NCBI RefSeq assembly: GCF_947179515.1
Contig: NC_067488.1
Location: 34,811,842-34,875,841 of the forward strand
Length of the DNA: 64,000 nt
Reading direction: 5' to 3'
Source of the DNA: Apodemus sylvaticus
Lineage: Eukaryota; Chordata; Mammalia; Rodentia; Muridae
Within the stretch, counting starts at the first letter, position 1; each line of letters opens with the position of its first letter. Of this stretch, positions 1-11,937 are shown one piece after another. The position numbers and the translations under genes are program-made. Below the pieces are notes generated by a model. It was not told the DNA's origin and ran no database searches. It worked only from the letters and a program-made list of their open reading frames with translations.

Positions 1-1274
1 TAAAATGCCCATTAGGAACAGGAAGCTGGCAAGGAATGGACAGCAATGGTAATGAACACTAACGATCAGGAGTCCAAATCACAAAGAGACTGAACATGAG
101 GGTTCTGGAGAGGTTGGCAGAGACAGGTCAGCTAAGAGATCTAGAACCAGAAGTCCAGAGAAGAGCATATCTGGGGAGGGGTGGGCATTACGGTGTTACT
201 ATTCCCCTGCCTAGTCCAGCATTAGGAAATATTATAGATGCTGGAGTCTTCCCATCAAATCACATCGTTTTATGTGCTGGGAGGAACTGAGGCACACAGA
301 GTTTGGATTGCTTACTAAACTGAGATCCACGTATCTCATGTGATAAAGTCTGAACCTAGAGAGAACTGTTTTTCTGCCACTGTCTTTGGCAGATGTTTTT
401 CTTCTCAATCCTAAGAGACTGAAACTAATGAAATCACAGTCACTGCCTTCCCTTAGTGGGAAGCCTTCAGACATCCCATAATTCGATGTAACCAGGAGAC
501 AGTCTTGCTATAACCATGAAGTCACTGGAAGCTGGGAAGTGACACCACCTTATTTATTTCCAGCCTGTGTACGTCTCAGGTGGCAGAAATCATAACCATT
601 CACCTAGCATCCAGCACCTGGCAGACTCAGTACTTCCTAGGGAGTCAGGTAAAACAATCAATCAGTATGTGGAAGCGCCTTAAACACTCCTAGCATCACA
701 GCAGACAGCAAAGGCTGATTTCACATCCATCTGAGACAGGCAGCCCAGGATGCTGTAGACCCCGAGGGTGGTCTGACCCTGGTTTGATGGCCTCTAATAA
801 AAAGAGCCCCTGAGCTCCCACTAGGAAGTAGCAGCTTTGCTGGAGGTGACAGATGATAGCTCCAAGTCCCCCGGATTCTGGTTTCCTTTCCTGCTCATCT
901 ATACTCCTTGGATCATTGACACCGCATGATGTAATGGGCTTTCCATTGCTCTAATAGTCTGGCCTGTCAGGGTGGATTTATCTCTGTATGTGTGGGGACA
1001 TGGGGCCTGAAGACTGCTCAGGGCTTTGTAGCAGAGGACCTTTAGCGAAATGAATCGTTTACTTAGACCAGTTTCCTTGACTTTCTTGGTTCCCTGAGAC
1101 TAGGAACAAGGGTTCTTTGAGCCCTTGCAACACCAATAGTGCCCAACTGCAGGCAAAGGTAACTGCCTTCTTCAACTACAGTGCATGAAATAAAAAATAT
1201 ACAACTCTGATTTCTAATAAGCCCATGGAGTTGATTTCAATAATCTATCAGTTCTGAAGGTAAACTCTAATAAG
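1..1274. other. No recognised feature
   Basis: I see no convincing repeat, exon or RNA gene. The longest frames (64 aa on plus at 96, 80 aa on minus at 232) overlap each other on opposite strands and show no known motif. Confidence 0.5.
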
Positions 1275-1346
1275 CACACATATGTATGTACACACACACA
1301 TAGATACAAACACACACACAGATACAAACACACATATGCATGCATA
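1275..1346. repeat. Interrupted CA-rich microsatellite
   Basis: Runs of CA are broken by TATG and GATACAAA units. The impure pattern suggests an old, decayed array. Confidence 0.85.
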
Positions 1347-1430
1347 GTTTGATTTGTGTAGATCTCAGTTTGCACATCTTTTTTATTTATTTTTTGTTTA
1401 TTTTACATATTTTATCAGATGATAAAGACT

Positions 1431-1575
1431 GGGCTCTGGGGTCCAAGGGACATCATTAGATCTGCTGTGTCACACTTGCAAAACCCATGACTGAATACAA
1501 GTTACTGCACTTTCAGACCCATGTTTGCTCATCTGTTAAAGGGGAGATACAGGAGCACTTGAGACCCCACAGGTG
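1431..1575 (+). mobile_element. MIR-type SINE fragment
   Basis: The order of motifs fits the MIR core and 3' part: a CTGGG..TCCAAG start, a degraded 'gtgacc..gcaagttactt' block around 1490-1510, then 'ttgctcatctgttaaa' near 1536, which matches the MIR 'tcctcatctgtaaaatgg' segment. It is ancient, strongly diverged and inactive. Confidence 0.5.
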
Positions 1576-2235
1576 ATCAGTGTTTCTTTCCTTTCCATCT
1601 CAACCTTGGCCTTGTCCTGTGGGGTGAGTACAACCTAGCTGCTGTTCTACTGGTGGTGGCTGGGCTCAGGGAGGTCATACGGTTTGCCTGATGTCACAAT
1701 GCTACCCAAATCTAAATAATCCAGCTCCCTCCTGGCCCCGGCTGTGTGACACTTCCACTCCAACAATTACCCAACTTGTAATCAGGGAAATGCTGCCAAC
1801 ACTTTTACTTCTACCTATTTCTGGAGAGCAATTGTGAGCATCTAACACTACCCTGCAAAGCAGCCAGAGCTCAGGCCTGGAAGGTCACCCAGCACCTACG
1901 AATAGCCCCCTGCTCAGATCCAGAGCCTCTGGAGTTCCATTCGCCAAGCAGAAGAGGTGACTATGTGATAAGCTATCTTGAGCTGCTGCTATTTATAACA
2001 GAAAACTAATGAGCGCCGGTGCCCGGTGCAGCTTGTCAACATTCAGTCTGTGCCTGCTCTCTGCCACTCATGCTCTCCGCTTACCTGACCTGTGGAGACC
2101 CCCTGTCGTGCACACCATCAAGTGCCTTCCTCGTCTTCCTCCCTTTCGACAGGTTTCAGCAGGGGCTTTATCACTGCCTGCCTGGAGTCACAATGGACAG
2201 CTGAGAGTAGCTGTGAGCAGAACTGCTTAAGACAA

Positions 2236-2386
2236 CTCATACCTGGAATCCCAGCACTTGGGGGCACACAGATTCTGCAGGAGAGTGATGAAATTTGAGA
2301 CCAGCCTAAGCAACAAAATGAATGATCCAGTCTCAAAACAACCCGAAACCAAACCCAAACCAGACCAAACCAGACCAAACCAAACA
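2236..2386 (+). mobile_element. B1/B4-type SINE with target-site duplication
   Basis: It contains the 7SL-derived segment 'ctggaatcccagcacttggg' followed by 'tttgagaccagcctaagcaac' and 'tccagtctcaaaac', the B1-like core in sense orientation. The A-tail has become an (AAACC)-like run from 2337. The 8-bp sequence TAAGACAA occurs on both sides (2228-2235 and 2387-2394), a plausible target-site duplication. Confidence 0.75.
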
Positions 2387-2465
2387 TAAGACAATGGGTT
2401 GTGAAACCCATCCACAGAGATTTCTGATCCCAGTGATCCAACGTGGGATCTGGTCTTCTTCGTGA

Positions 2466-2490
2466 TTTTTGTTTGTTTGTTTGTTTGTTT
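2466..2490. repeat. (TTTG)n microsatellite
   Basis: About six uninterrupted TTTG units. It could be the tail of a vanished minus-strand SINE, but no body is visible next to it. Confidence 0.9.
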
Positions 2491-2938
2491 AAAGATTTCA
2501 AGGTGACTCAAATGCATAGCTCAAGTGGCAACACTTTTGAGGGATCACTGTCAATGCAGTTAGTTGTCTGAAAATATATTACTTTATTTCAAAAGACGTA
2601 ATTTTGGGAGTTAGTCATGGGAACTCCTAGTGGCTAATATATGTGTTATTCCTCAAACCATGTTTCCAGCCCCTTTCAGAGCCTGCCACCATATTACCCT
2701 GCCTAGACTTCTTTATTCTGCCCTGGTTAATCTTTGCTTTGCCACGCTATTTCACTCTGCAAAAACTTGGCATGCCACTAAGAACCTTGCAGAACTCTCA
2801 GGCTTATTCTAAAAACTATATGCTCCTCAACACTATATCCTGATACCAAATACATCCCTGAAGCCCACCTCCCTTGTCTGCCCTCATTTCTGAGGCCACA
2901 TTAGGCTTCATGCTTCCAGATTCTCTGTCTCCCTACCC

Positions 2939-2940
<2 letters not shown>

Positions 2941-2979
<39 letters not shown>
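2941..2979. repeat. (AC)n microsatellite
   Basis: Nineteen to twenty perfect AC units, long enough to be length-polymorphic. Confidence 0.97.
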
Positions 2980-2980
<1 letters not shown>

Positions 2981-3753
2981 CTGCATCTCAGGGAAACTAC
3001 TCCAGTGTTATTTCATAGATGAATTCTAGATCCTACAGGACGAAAACAAAGATATCACACAAAACCCACAGCTGGGCCCTTAAGTAGTTCATCCTGTTTT
3101 CTCATCACATGATATAGCATCTCCAATGTTATTTTCACTGGATCCTAACTCACCTACCTCAATCCCCAGAAAACACTATCTCCTATTATACCTCTAAACA
3201 TGAGTGCAGGACATGCTACTCACCAGAAACATCACCCATATCTGTACAGGGGTAAACAGGACCTGTTCTTTAAGACCTACATCATAAGGACAAAGTGACA
3301 AAGGACATCACGGAGAGTGGGATGAACAGATAGTCCTTACCATGCTGACCTCTATCTGTGCAGACTGGTAGACTCTCTCCTGATAGCACTACTCCCTGGC
3401 CCCGACTATGTGAGCAATGCTACCGTTACATCTGTATCACAGATGGAAAGCCAGAAGCAAGGAAATCTGCTTTGTTTGCTTTTTATGTCTGTCTGGTTTT
3501 TGTCCCAGTCTGTGATCCTGACAATGACTTGGGCATTGCTTGAGGGAATGACGCCATAGTTCAGAAGGCAAACAAAGCAGGGTGCAGTAGTGAGACACAT
3601 ATGATAGGTATAGGGAAAAAAGACTCAGGTGAAGATTTTGGACACTGGAAAATTCTTAGAGTTGTATTAAACAAAAGAGATGACTAATGTTGGTGTTTAG
3701 TGGACTATTGTCTAGTGCATGGTCCATTTCTCCTAAGTCTACTAATATCCCAC
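2980..3753. other. No recognised feature
   Basis: Nothing supportable was found. The 61-aa plus and 64-aa minus frames near 3358-3600 lie opposite each other and carry no motif. Confidence 0.45.
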
Positions 3754-3963
3754 TGTGATGGTTCATCCTGGTTATCAATGTGATTGCCTGGTGTGCCTGG
3801 AAAGCACACCCATGGGAAGGTACTTCCAGAGAGGAGTAAATGAAGGAGGAAGATTCACCCAGAATACAGGTGGCACCATCCCATAGGCTGGGGAACTAGA
3901 TGAATGAGTGTATAAAAATAAAAGAGGAAAATATCTATCAGCATTCTCTATCAATCTGCCTGC

Positions 3964-4029
<66 letters not shown>

Positions 4030-4335
4030 ATCTTTCTATCTTCTTTCTTTTTTTCTTTTCTTTTCTACCTACCTACCTACCTATCTATCATCTATCTATC
4101 GATCTATCTATCTATCATCTATCTTTCATCTATCTATCTATCTATCTACCTATCTATCTATTTACTATCATCTATCTATTATCTATCATCCATCTATCAT
4201 CTATCTATCTATCATCTATCTATCTATCATCTATCTATCATCTATCTATCTATCATCTATCTATCATCTATCTATCTATCATCTATCATCTATCTATCAT
4301 CTATCTATCATCTATCAATCATCTATCTATCTATC

Positions 4336-4382
<47 letters not shown>

Positions 4383-4600
4383 ATCTATCTATCTATCATC
4401 TATCTATCTCGTCTCCCTCTCCCTTCTCCTATCAAGGTCTCCCTCCCTCTACCCCTCTGAGCTACATGTGAGCTCCTCGGCTTTGTTCTATCTTCCCCAC
4501 TATGATGATAAGAATGTCTGAAACTGAGCAGGATGAGCCCTCCCTTCTTGTTCTGTGAAACATTTTCTTATGTCAATAAACTTTCAGCCTCCACAAGTAG
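3754..4600 (+). mobile_element. MaLR-type LTR interrupted by a microsatellite
   Basis: It starts TGTGATGGTT, the typical sense start of rodent MT/ORR1-like MaLR LTRs. It continues with 'ggcaccatcccataggctgggg' and 'tataaaaataaa', and near its end has the AATAAA polyadenylation signal at 4575-4580. The body is split at the place where related LTRs carry a short CATCTCTCTC-like stretch; here that stretch is replaced by the array at 3964-4409. The 3' end is diverged and no target-site duplication is clear. It is non-coding and no internal viral region is attached. Confidence 0.7.
3964..4409. repeat. Compound (TATC)n / (CTATCAT)n array
   Basis: A long pure TATC run (3964-4024) leads into a T/C-rich spacer with TTTC and ACCT units (4025-4082). 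About 320 bp of TATC units follow, regularly interrupted by an extra CATC. The regular interruptions point to amplification of a higher-order unit of 11-19 bp. The frames of about 186 aa here are artefacts of the array. Confidence 0.97.
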
Positions 4601-5290
4601 TTAGTATAAGTCTCATAATGGAGATCTGTAGAGCAATCAAGGCCAGGGCTCAGTAAGACCTTAGTAGAGCAGAAGACTGAATGGGTGAAGCAGGTGCTAC
4701 AGAATTTCGTAAGAGCAGAAACTCGGAGCCAGGTGCACAGAGAAACATCTGTCTGACTCCCTCATTTCCCAATATTCATTGAGTGGTGGGGAGTCAGTGA
4801 GAATGAAAAAATAGCTCAGTGAATCCTCAAGCATATGCGGAACAGAACTGAGCTGGCTCTACGTTTTATTTAAATGTCAGAGAGGACGATCCGACTGGTA
4901 TATCAAATTGTGATTCCCACACAAGGGAGGCCTTCAGACATCGAACGGCATATACAGGAGGGTGACATGCACTTCTATATATTCTTGGCCAGCTCAGAAC
5001 CATCTGAGTGGGAATTTGGGGGGAATCACATCCTCCAATCATGTCATTTCCCCATAGAGAACTCAATATCCACACACTGCAGAGGTTCTTGGTGGTCCAG
5101 GCCCCCAGTCTGACCTGTGGGGATTCTTCCAGCCTCCTTTCTCAAGCTGCCTTTGCACTAGTTTATGGGCAGGCAACAACATGCTGTCTGGTTTCTCTGA
5201 CCTGATGGTACCATTTCTTGACTCTACAGCTTGTTTCTCTGAGTGCCATTCTGCCAGTCTGTGTGACAAACTTCTGAACACTTTCCAATC
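4601..5290. other. No recognised feature
   Basis: Frames on both strands around 4866-5281 overlap each other and have no recognisable domain. No repeat was recognised. Confidence 0.4.
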
Positions 5291-5293
5291 TTC

Positions 5294-5460
5294 CTTCCAA
5301 GATCATGCTCAGACATCAGCCCAGTCTCAGGAAACCTTCAGTGATATCTGGCCTTTTCCCAAGGGTATAGACAATTCATCCATTTCCCTCTCCAGGTTGG
5401 CCTCTGATTTTTTTTCATTTCTATATTTCTACTTTATGGTAATACATTGCAATTTATATC
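5294..5460 (+). mobile_element. L2-like LINE fragment
   Basis: The succession 'cttccttccaagatcatgct', 'caggaaaccttcagtgat' and 'acattgcaatttatat' resembles the L2 3' region in sense ('..cttcaag..tcagctcaaatgtca', '..gaagccttccctgac', '..acattgtaattattt'). A related sequence occurs again at 5564-5690. Confidence 0.45.
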
Positions 5461-5563
5461 GATCATATATATCCCTGTATCTCCTCCAATTACCCCAGAA
5501 CCATCCCTTCTAACTATAAGTATATAATTCATGGCTTTCAACAATATGGTTACTTATCAATCC

Positions 5564-5690
5564 ATTCCAAGAAATCATCCATGATGTCTGGCTACAAACA
5601 TGGCCACATCCACTCCAGAGAACCTTCCATGATGTCTGGCTACGAACATCACTAATTCACTCATTATCCCTCTCCAGGTTGCCATGATAG
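5564..5690 (+). repeat. Second copy of the 5.3-kb segment, with internal 48-bp tandem repeat
   Basis: It aligns end to end with 5294-5412: both begin TTCCAAGA and both end in CCCTCTCCAGGTTG. Inside, a 23-bp sequence beginning CCATGATGTCTGGCTAC appears at 5579 and again at 5627 with a single difference, so the tandem copy is fairly recent. Confidence 0.6.
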
Positions 5691-5700
5691 CATAGTTATG

Positions 5701-5820
5701 CACACACACACACACACACACACACATACATGCACACGTGCACACAGGGGCTGGGGGTGGAGAGGGAGAGACAGACAGACAGAGAGAGACAGACAGACAG
5801 ACACACAGAGAGAGAGAGAT
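5701..5820. repeat. (CA)n plus (GACA)n/(GA)n compound microsatellite
   Basis: About 14 CA units are followed, after a G-rich spacer, by GACAGA and GAGA runs to 5819. The compound structure explains the 99-aa minus frame here. Confidence 0.93.
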
Positions 5821-5944
5821 CCCACTGAGTGTATTTAGTGTTGCACACGTGTACAAGCATTTGGGGCTATCCATTTACTATGCAGTCACTAACTGAGCAC
5901 CTACTTTGTCCCATACATTATATTAAATTATTTCCTACAGTTTC

Positions 5945-6157
5945 ACTTTCATTTTGCTTGTCTGAGTGTTTGGTTTGTATGTATGTCAGTGTACTGGATA
6001 TATGCCTTGTGGCCCTGGAGGCCAAAAGAAGGAAGTGGATTCCCTTGGGCTGGAGTTACAGGATTTGGGAGTTACTATGTGGGTGTTTAGAAGCAAACCA
6101 AGGTCTTCGGAATGATCCATAATACTCTTTATCCCTGAGCTATCTCTCTGGTCCTAT
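5945..6157 (-). mobile_element. B3/B2-type SINE, minus strand
   Basis: Read on minus, it ends in the tRNA-like head: the plus strand shows 'tgagctatctctctggtcc' at the right edge. On the way come 'ggccctggaggccaaaaga', 'tgggctggagttacaggat' and 'tatgtgggtgtt', the diagnostic B3 blocks in reverse. It is diverged and has no clear duplication. Confidence 0.75.
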
Positions 6158-7800
6158 GTATTAAGTTAAATTCTTCACATCTTCAAGCCATCACAGGGTG
6201 GATAAGCATATTGAAAGCATCACAACCATTTTAGTGGAATAAATCTATATGGTGACATCTCAGCTTCTCGCAACTGTCCAGGGAGCTAGGTAGCTTCTGG
6301 GTCCCAGCTGCTGCCTTTACCTACGAGGTCTTTCCATTTCTCCCACAATTTTGGTCTGCCTTCAGTTTTTTTTTATTTGGAAAGCAAAGCCAGAGTCTTC
6401 CCAGAGACAATTCTGCATCCACTGTCCTAGTTAAATTAAGAAAATCAAGAATGAGGGCAGCATGTTCCCTGGCCTCCCTCCTGCAGTTCTAGGATTGCTG
6501 CTTGGAGCTCATGGGAACCTTGGAGTAGGCAGAGCCACACCACACACTGGCTGGCTGCCTCTCTGGTTTGTCCCTGAGGCCTGGCAGGTGCACATGATGA
6601 AGACTGCCATTGGAGCAGCAAAACAGGAGATCGGCTAATGAGAGGGACAAAGACGGATTTGGAAAAGCATCCTGTGAGATGAAATGGAAAAAGCAGTAGG
6701 GCTAGGAGACCTGGATTCCCCTGGCTCCAGGACAGATCCTTCCCTACTCAGGCTTCATCTTTTACAGCAGCAAAAGGAGAAGGATGAATGGTGTTAAGGA
6801 GTATCTTATGGGCCTCAAAATTCACATATGCCTGTGATACGAACTTTATGGACTTCTACCTATCCAGGAAGCCACGATTCTGCACTTATGTCTACCCTGT
6901 CTACGTCTTATAATTCTGCACTCTCTTTTATAATGCTATACTGGTCATATCCAATGCCTCTCACCTGGTCCTTTAATACGTAAACATATCAATCTGTAAA
7001 CCTATTTTCAGAGATGGAGAAGAAGTGAAGAAAGAAGGAAAGGGAGAGGGGAGAATGGAGCAGAAACATCTCAGGCTATGTTTACTTCCTCTGTTTACTT
7101 TCTGTTAACACCAGGCAACTAAAGGTTATTGTTGACAGCTGCTTGTGTTCAGCTGTTTCTGTTTCTATGACAACCTCTAAACCATGCCCAACTCCAAAGA
7201 ATCTTAAAATAAGAGTTGTAGTTCGTGGTCAGTTGACTCTTATGTTTGGGTACCTGTGGTGAGGTTGAACATCGCCCAAGACTACCCAGGGTGATTGCTC
7301 CAGGGCTCAGGGCAGAGATCCAGGAACGCTGGCCAACAAACTATTTTATGTTAGAATACAGGATGTTCTTGCCCTTCAACATACTGATTCTACCCCTGAT
7401 GTGAAAGTATACCATTCCTCACCTCATGGGATCTGGTTCTAATCTTCTCGGACCACATGGGGATGATGGATTTAATCCTTGTGTTAAGGGGTCAGAAGTT
7501 GGTAGTTTATCTACTGTTTTCATTTTTCAGTCATAGCTGTACTTTTCAAGTTTGATCTTGGAGTATTTTTGATCTTTTTCTTTCCCCAGCCCAGCTCATT
7601 ATCTGATGATGTAACCCGAGGGTAAAACCAATTGGACTGATTGTCTTGTTTATCACCACAAGCCTTTCCTCAGGATGTGCCTTCAACAGGAATTTCCTTC
7701 ACCTCTTTATCTCACCCAACTCCTCCAAGAAGCTTTCTGAGAAGCACCCAGAGGGTTTGGAAGTCATATGGTTCATCTTTGAACCCAGCACTTATTCACA
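6158..7800. other. Mostly unique sequence; purine-rich patch and weak MIR-like block
   Basis: A possible MIR scrap lies at 6690-6790 ('acctggattcccctgg', then 'tactcaggcttcatctttta'). A purine-rich patch runs over 7010-7060. Nothing else was recognised. Confidence 0.4.
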
Positions 7801-7814
7801 ATGAGAGGAAAAAG

Positions 7815-8045
7815 GATAGATGGGTGGATGGATGGATAGAATACAGGTGATGCATATGTGGATGAAGGAGTTCATGGAAAGGTGGATGGATACATGCATG
7901 GGTGAGTAAGTGGATAAATGAATGTATCTATGGATGTATGGATGGGTAAGTGGGTAGGTGGGTGATTGGATGGATGGATGGATGGATGGATAGATGGATG
8001 GATGGATGGGTAGGTGGGTGGATGGGTGGGTAGATAGACAAACTG
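7815..8045. repeat. (TGGA)n/(GGTG)n tetranucleotide array
   Basis: Imperfect TGGA units are mixed with GGTG and GTAA variants; the purest part is 7970-8010. It explains the minus-strand proline/serine-rich frame. The many variant units indicate an old array with a younger core. Confidence 0.93.
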
Positions 8046-8459
8046 ATAATGAATGGACCTGATGATAAATAGAAGAATAGAGTGTCTATTCATTATAATA
8101 AAAGGTTTTAATTCTAGACATCTACGATGGCAGCCTGTTAATAACATGCTCTTTGTAAATAGGCTTCTGTCAACTTTAAAGTGGGGTATGGGCAATTTCT
8201 CAATTTTTCATGACTTGAGGCCCAGTCAACTGTTCCTTTCATTTCTCTGAGCCCTGGTAGTATGAGTTAACCAATGTCTCAAATGTCCAGAAAGAGGGAG
8301 TAGAAGAAAAGAAACAAGTTTGGGTGAAAATACTTTCATATTTCCTGGCCTTATAAATATGACATCAGTCAGATATTGCTTTCTGCATAACTGCAAACTC
8401 AGGAGAAAGTATTTCCAGAAAAGTTGAAGTCAACACTTCAGAGGATTTGTTTTCCTTTA

Positions 8460-8720
8460 TAAATGCAATTCCTTCTCACTATAAATAGTATAGAAAACAG
8501 AAATACAGAGAATAAAGAAAACTATGCATTACTGAAAGTCTCACTACCTTTAACCAGTTGTGTTATTAGCATTTCATGCATTTTCCATGTGTGGATTTTC
8601 TATGTATAGGCACAGAAATGTATTCATAGAATATCCTATTGTGCACCTTGATTTTTGTTTTTCCTCCTAAGCACAGTAACACAAGCTTTTTCCTACATTG
8701 TACTTTTTGGAAATGCAATA
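8460..8720 (+). mobile_element. Ancient L1M-like 3' region (candidate)
   Basis: The order 'tagaaaacagaaatacagag', 'tctcactacctttaaccag', 'tttcatgcattttccatgtg' and 'attgtgcaccttga' follows the pattern of old mammalian L1 3' sequences. Divergence is high and the assignment is by eye. Confidence 0.4.
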
Positions 8721-8789
8721 TCAACAACCACATAACCCTACATTCATGAATGATGCACTACCTTGAAAATGCCCAAAACTTCATCCAGC

Positions 8790-10823
8790 AGTGGAGACTG
8801 ATGCAGCTGATCTACAGCTTCTCATATTGTTGGTGACTTGGGTTATTTCAAACTTCCTAGCTGTTACAATGTCACAGGGACCTTGTATAACATCAAATTC
8901 CTCCCTTAAGTCAGTTTCCAAGAAACAAATAATCAATTCAAGCAAATCAGTAGCCTTTATATACTCAAAGGATAAGCAGGCCAAGAAAGAAATTAGGGAA
9001 ATGACACTCTTCACAATAGCCACAAACAGCATAAAGTATCTTGGGGTGACTCTAACCCAACAAGTGAAAGACCTATATGACAAGAACTTCAGATCTCTGA
9101 AGAAGGAAATTGAAGAAGATCTCAGAAAATGGAAAAATCTTCCATGCTCATGGATTGGCAGGATTAATATAGTTAAAATGGCCATATTGCCAAAGGCAAT
9201 CTACAGATTCAATGCAATCCCCATCAAAATCCCAACCCAGTTCTTCATAGAGCTAGAAAGAGCAATTCTCAAATTCATCTGGAATAACAAAAAAACCCAG
9301 GATAGCTAAAACTATTCTCAACAGTAAAAGAACTTCAGGGGGATTCAGTATCCCAGACCTCAAACTTTACTACAGAGCAATAGTGATAAAAACTGCATGG
9401 TACTGGTACAATGTCAGGCAAGCGGATCAATGGAATAGGATTGAAGACCCAGAAATGAACCCACACACCTATGGTCACTTGATATTCAACAAAGAAGCTG
9501 AAAGCATCCAGTGGAAAAAAGATAGTCTTTTTCAACAAATGGTGCTAGTTCAATTGGAGGTCAGCAGGCAGCAGAATGTGAATCGATGCATTCTTATCTC
9601 CTTGTACTAAGCTCAACTCCAAATGGATCAAGGACCTCCACATAAAACCTGACACACTGAAACTAATAGAAAAGAAACTGGGAAAGACCCTTGAGGACCT
9701 GGGCACAGGGGAAAAGTTCCTGAATAGAACACCAATAGCTTATGCTCTAAGATCAAGAATTGACAAATGGGACCTCATAAAACTACAAAATTTCTGTAAG
9801 GCAAAGGACACTGTCAAAAGGACAAAACGTCAACCAACAGATTGGGAAAGGATCTTCACCAACCCTAAATCTGACAGAAGGCTAATATCTAATATATACA
9901 AAGAACTCAAGAAGGCAGAACCCAGAGAACCAAATAACCCCATTAAAAAGTGGGGTATGGAGCTAAATAAAGAATTTTCACATGAAGAACTTCGGAGGGC
10001 TGAGAAACACCTTAAGAAATGTTCAACATCATTAATCATTAGGGAAATGTAAATCAAAACAACCCTGAGATTTTACCTCACACCAGTCAAAATGGCTTAG
10101 GTCAAAAACTCAGGAGACAGCAGGTGCTGGCGAGGATGTGGAGAAAGAGGAACACTCCTCCATTGCTGGTGGGATTGTGAGATGGTGCAACCACTTTGGA
10201 AATCAGTCTGGAGGTTCCTCAGAAAACTGAGGAAGGGCATGACACTTCAGGAGGACCCTGCTATACCACTCCTGGGCATATACCCAGAGGATTCCCCAGC
10301 ATGCAATAAGGACACATGCTCCACTATGTTCACAGCAGCCCTATTTGTAGTAGCCAGAAGCTGGAAAGAACCCAGGTGTCCCTCAATGGAGGAATGGATA
10401 CAAAAATGTGGTATATTTACACAATGGAATACTATTCACCATTAGAAACAATGAATTCATGAAATTCTTAGACAAATGGATGGAGCTGGAGAACATCATA
10501 CTAAGTGAGGTAAGCCAGTCTCAAAAGATCAATCATGGCATGCACTCACTGATAAGTGGATATTAACCTAGAAACGTGGAATACCCAAGACACAATCCAC
10601 ATATTAAATGATGTCCAAAAAGAATGGAGGAGTGGCCCCTGGTTCTGGAAAGAATCAGTGCAACAGTATAGGGGAATACCAGAACAGGGAAGTGGGAAGG
10701 AGTAGATGGAGGAACAGGGGGAGGGAAGAGGGCTTATGGGACTTGTGGGGAGTGGAGACCCAGAAAAGGGGAAAGCATTTGAAATGTAAATAAAATAAAG
10801 AATACATCGAATAAAAAAAAAAA
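8790..10823 (+). mobile_element. 5'-truncated murine L1
   Basis: It holds the last third of ORF2, the stop at 10564-10566, a 3' UTR of about 260 bp and a short A-tail ending near 10823. The 3' UTR wording ('ggaataccagaacagggaag', then 'atttgaaatgtaaataaa' and 'catcgaataaaa') resembles rat L1 tails. About 85 bp around 8843-8927 fits ORF2 poorly and may be an insertion or a diverged block, so the 5' boundary is uncertain. No target-site duplication is visible. Confidence 0.9.
8791..10566 (+). pseudogene. L1 ORF2 C-terminal remnant, frameshifted
   Basis: This is the part of L1 ORF2 downstream of the reverse-transcriptase core, through the C-terminal domain. One open stretch (8791-9309) contains KSVAFIYSKDKQAKKEI, KYLGVTLTQQVKDLYDKNF and WIGRINIVKMAILPKAIYRF, all hallmark ORF2 sequences. 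A frameshift near 9300 moves the frame to 9383-9610, where YYRAIVIKTAWYWYN and DPEMNPHTYGHLIFN appear. Later parts are broken by more stops and frameshifts. The endonuclease and the catalytic reverse-transcriptase motifs lie upstream and are absent. It cannot act on its own. Confidence 0.92.
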
Positions 10824-11788
10824 GATTAGTATGGAAGGACCTTTCTATGGGTCCGAACACCTGATCTTAGAAAGGACTGTACACCATGCTCTCACTGCAG
10901 ATTTTGGGATTGTCACTCATGCCTTCTGAAGATGTGAGTCATGTGACAATGCATACAACTTGGAAATGTCTAATCCAGGCAGCACAGCAATTGGAGCCAA
11001 GCCTTCACTTGGATTCTCAAGGTCACTGCCTACTGTGATTTTCAAAATGCTCTTCACCAAGGCACTATTCCCTTCGCTATATTCTTAAGTTACACTTTCT
11101 ATAATCCTATTGCTTCTTGCAGATTTTGAACCCTTACCTTCTTTGCCTATAACCACACTGTCGCTTGCTCACCATCTGCCCCAGATCACAGGGCAGTCGC
11201 CGCCATACTACAGCTGCTTCCATCTGTCCCATTTATTATATTGCCCCCTATCAACACGGTCTTTCCAAAGTTAGAAATTCAGTACCTACCATCTTAAACA
11301 CTTGCTGACCATCCACTCCACACTGGGCCTGCTTCTTGCTTTCTATGCACAATTCCTAGGACGTCTCACTCATCACCCCCTTTTACACTGAATGAACTGA
11401 GACAGCAGCAATTAAGGGACATAAAGAGAAGAACAATTACCATGTGCCATGTAATGGAGACCCCAAAGCCAATGAACCAGTTTCTGAGCTGAGTGCAGAG
11501 TGCCCCAATTACCTTCTCTCTGGCCATATAAATACCATCTAACCCCAGAAATGTCAGCACTTTCTGCCAGTTCTGGCTTATGGGGCTTACCCTCCAGTTC
11601 ATTATCCTATCTCACAGTCATTAATCCTATCATCCATTACATCATTTTCATAGATAAAGACTCAGATACACCCATAGTGCCAACTCTCTAAAATGATCAC
11701 ATGCAGGTGTGACAATGTATATGGTTATACATACTAAAAGTAGTTGGCCAAAGAACTTCCAGCAAGGCTGAAATGCATTCCACACTCT
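10824..11788. other. No recognised feature
   Basis: Unique-looking, moderately AT-rich sequence between the L1 tail and the trinucleotide array. Open frames are short and overlap on both strands. Confidence 0.4.
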
Positions 11789-11789
<1 letters not shown>

Positions 11790-11837
<48 letters not shown>

Positions 11838-11905
11838 AAGAAGAAGAAAGAAGAAAGAAAAAGAAGAAGAAGAAGAAGAAGAAGAAGAAGAAGAAGAAGA
11901 AGAAG

Positions 11906-11937
<32 letters not shown>

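Noticed and set aside
4080..4409. CRISPR-like regular repeats
   Set aside because: Units are 4-19 bp without unique spacers, and the genome is mammalian; it is a microsatellite.
3900..4471. Two frames of about 186 aa rich in Y, L, S and I
   Set aside because: They are translations of the TATC array; all phases are open because the unit has no stop in those frames.
8791..9309. 172-aa frame as a possible functional protein
   Set aside because: It is an L1 ORF2 fragment lacking endonuclease and catalytic reverse-transcriptase motifs, and it ends in a frameshift.
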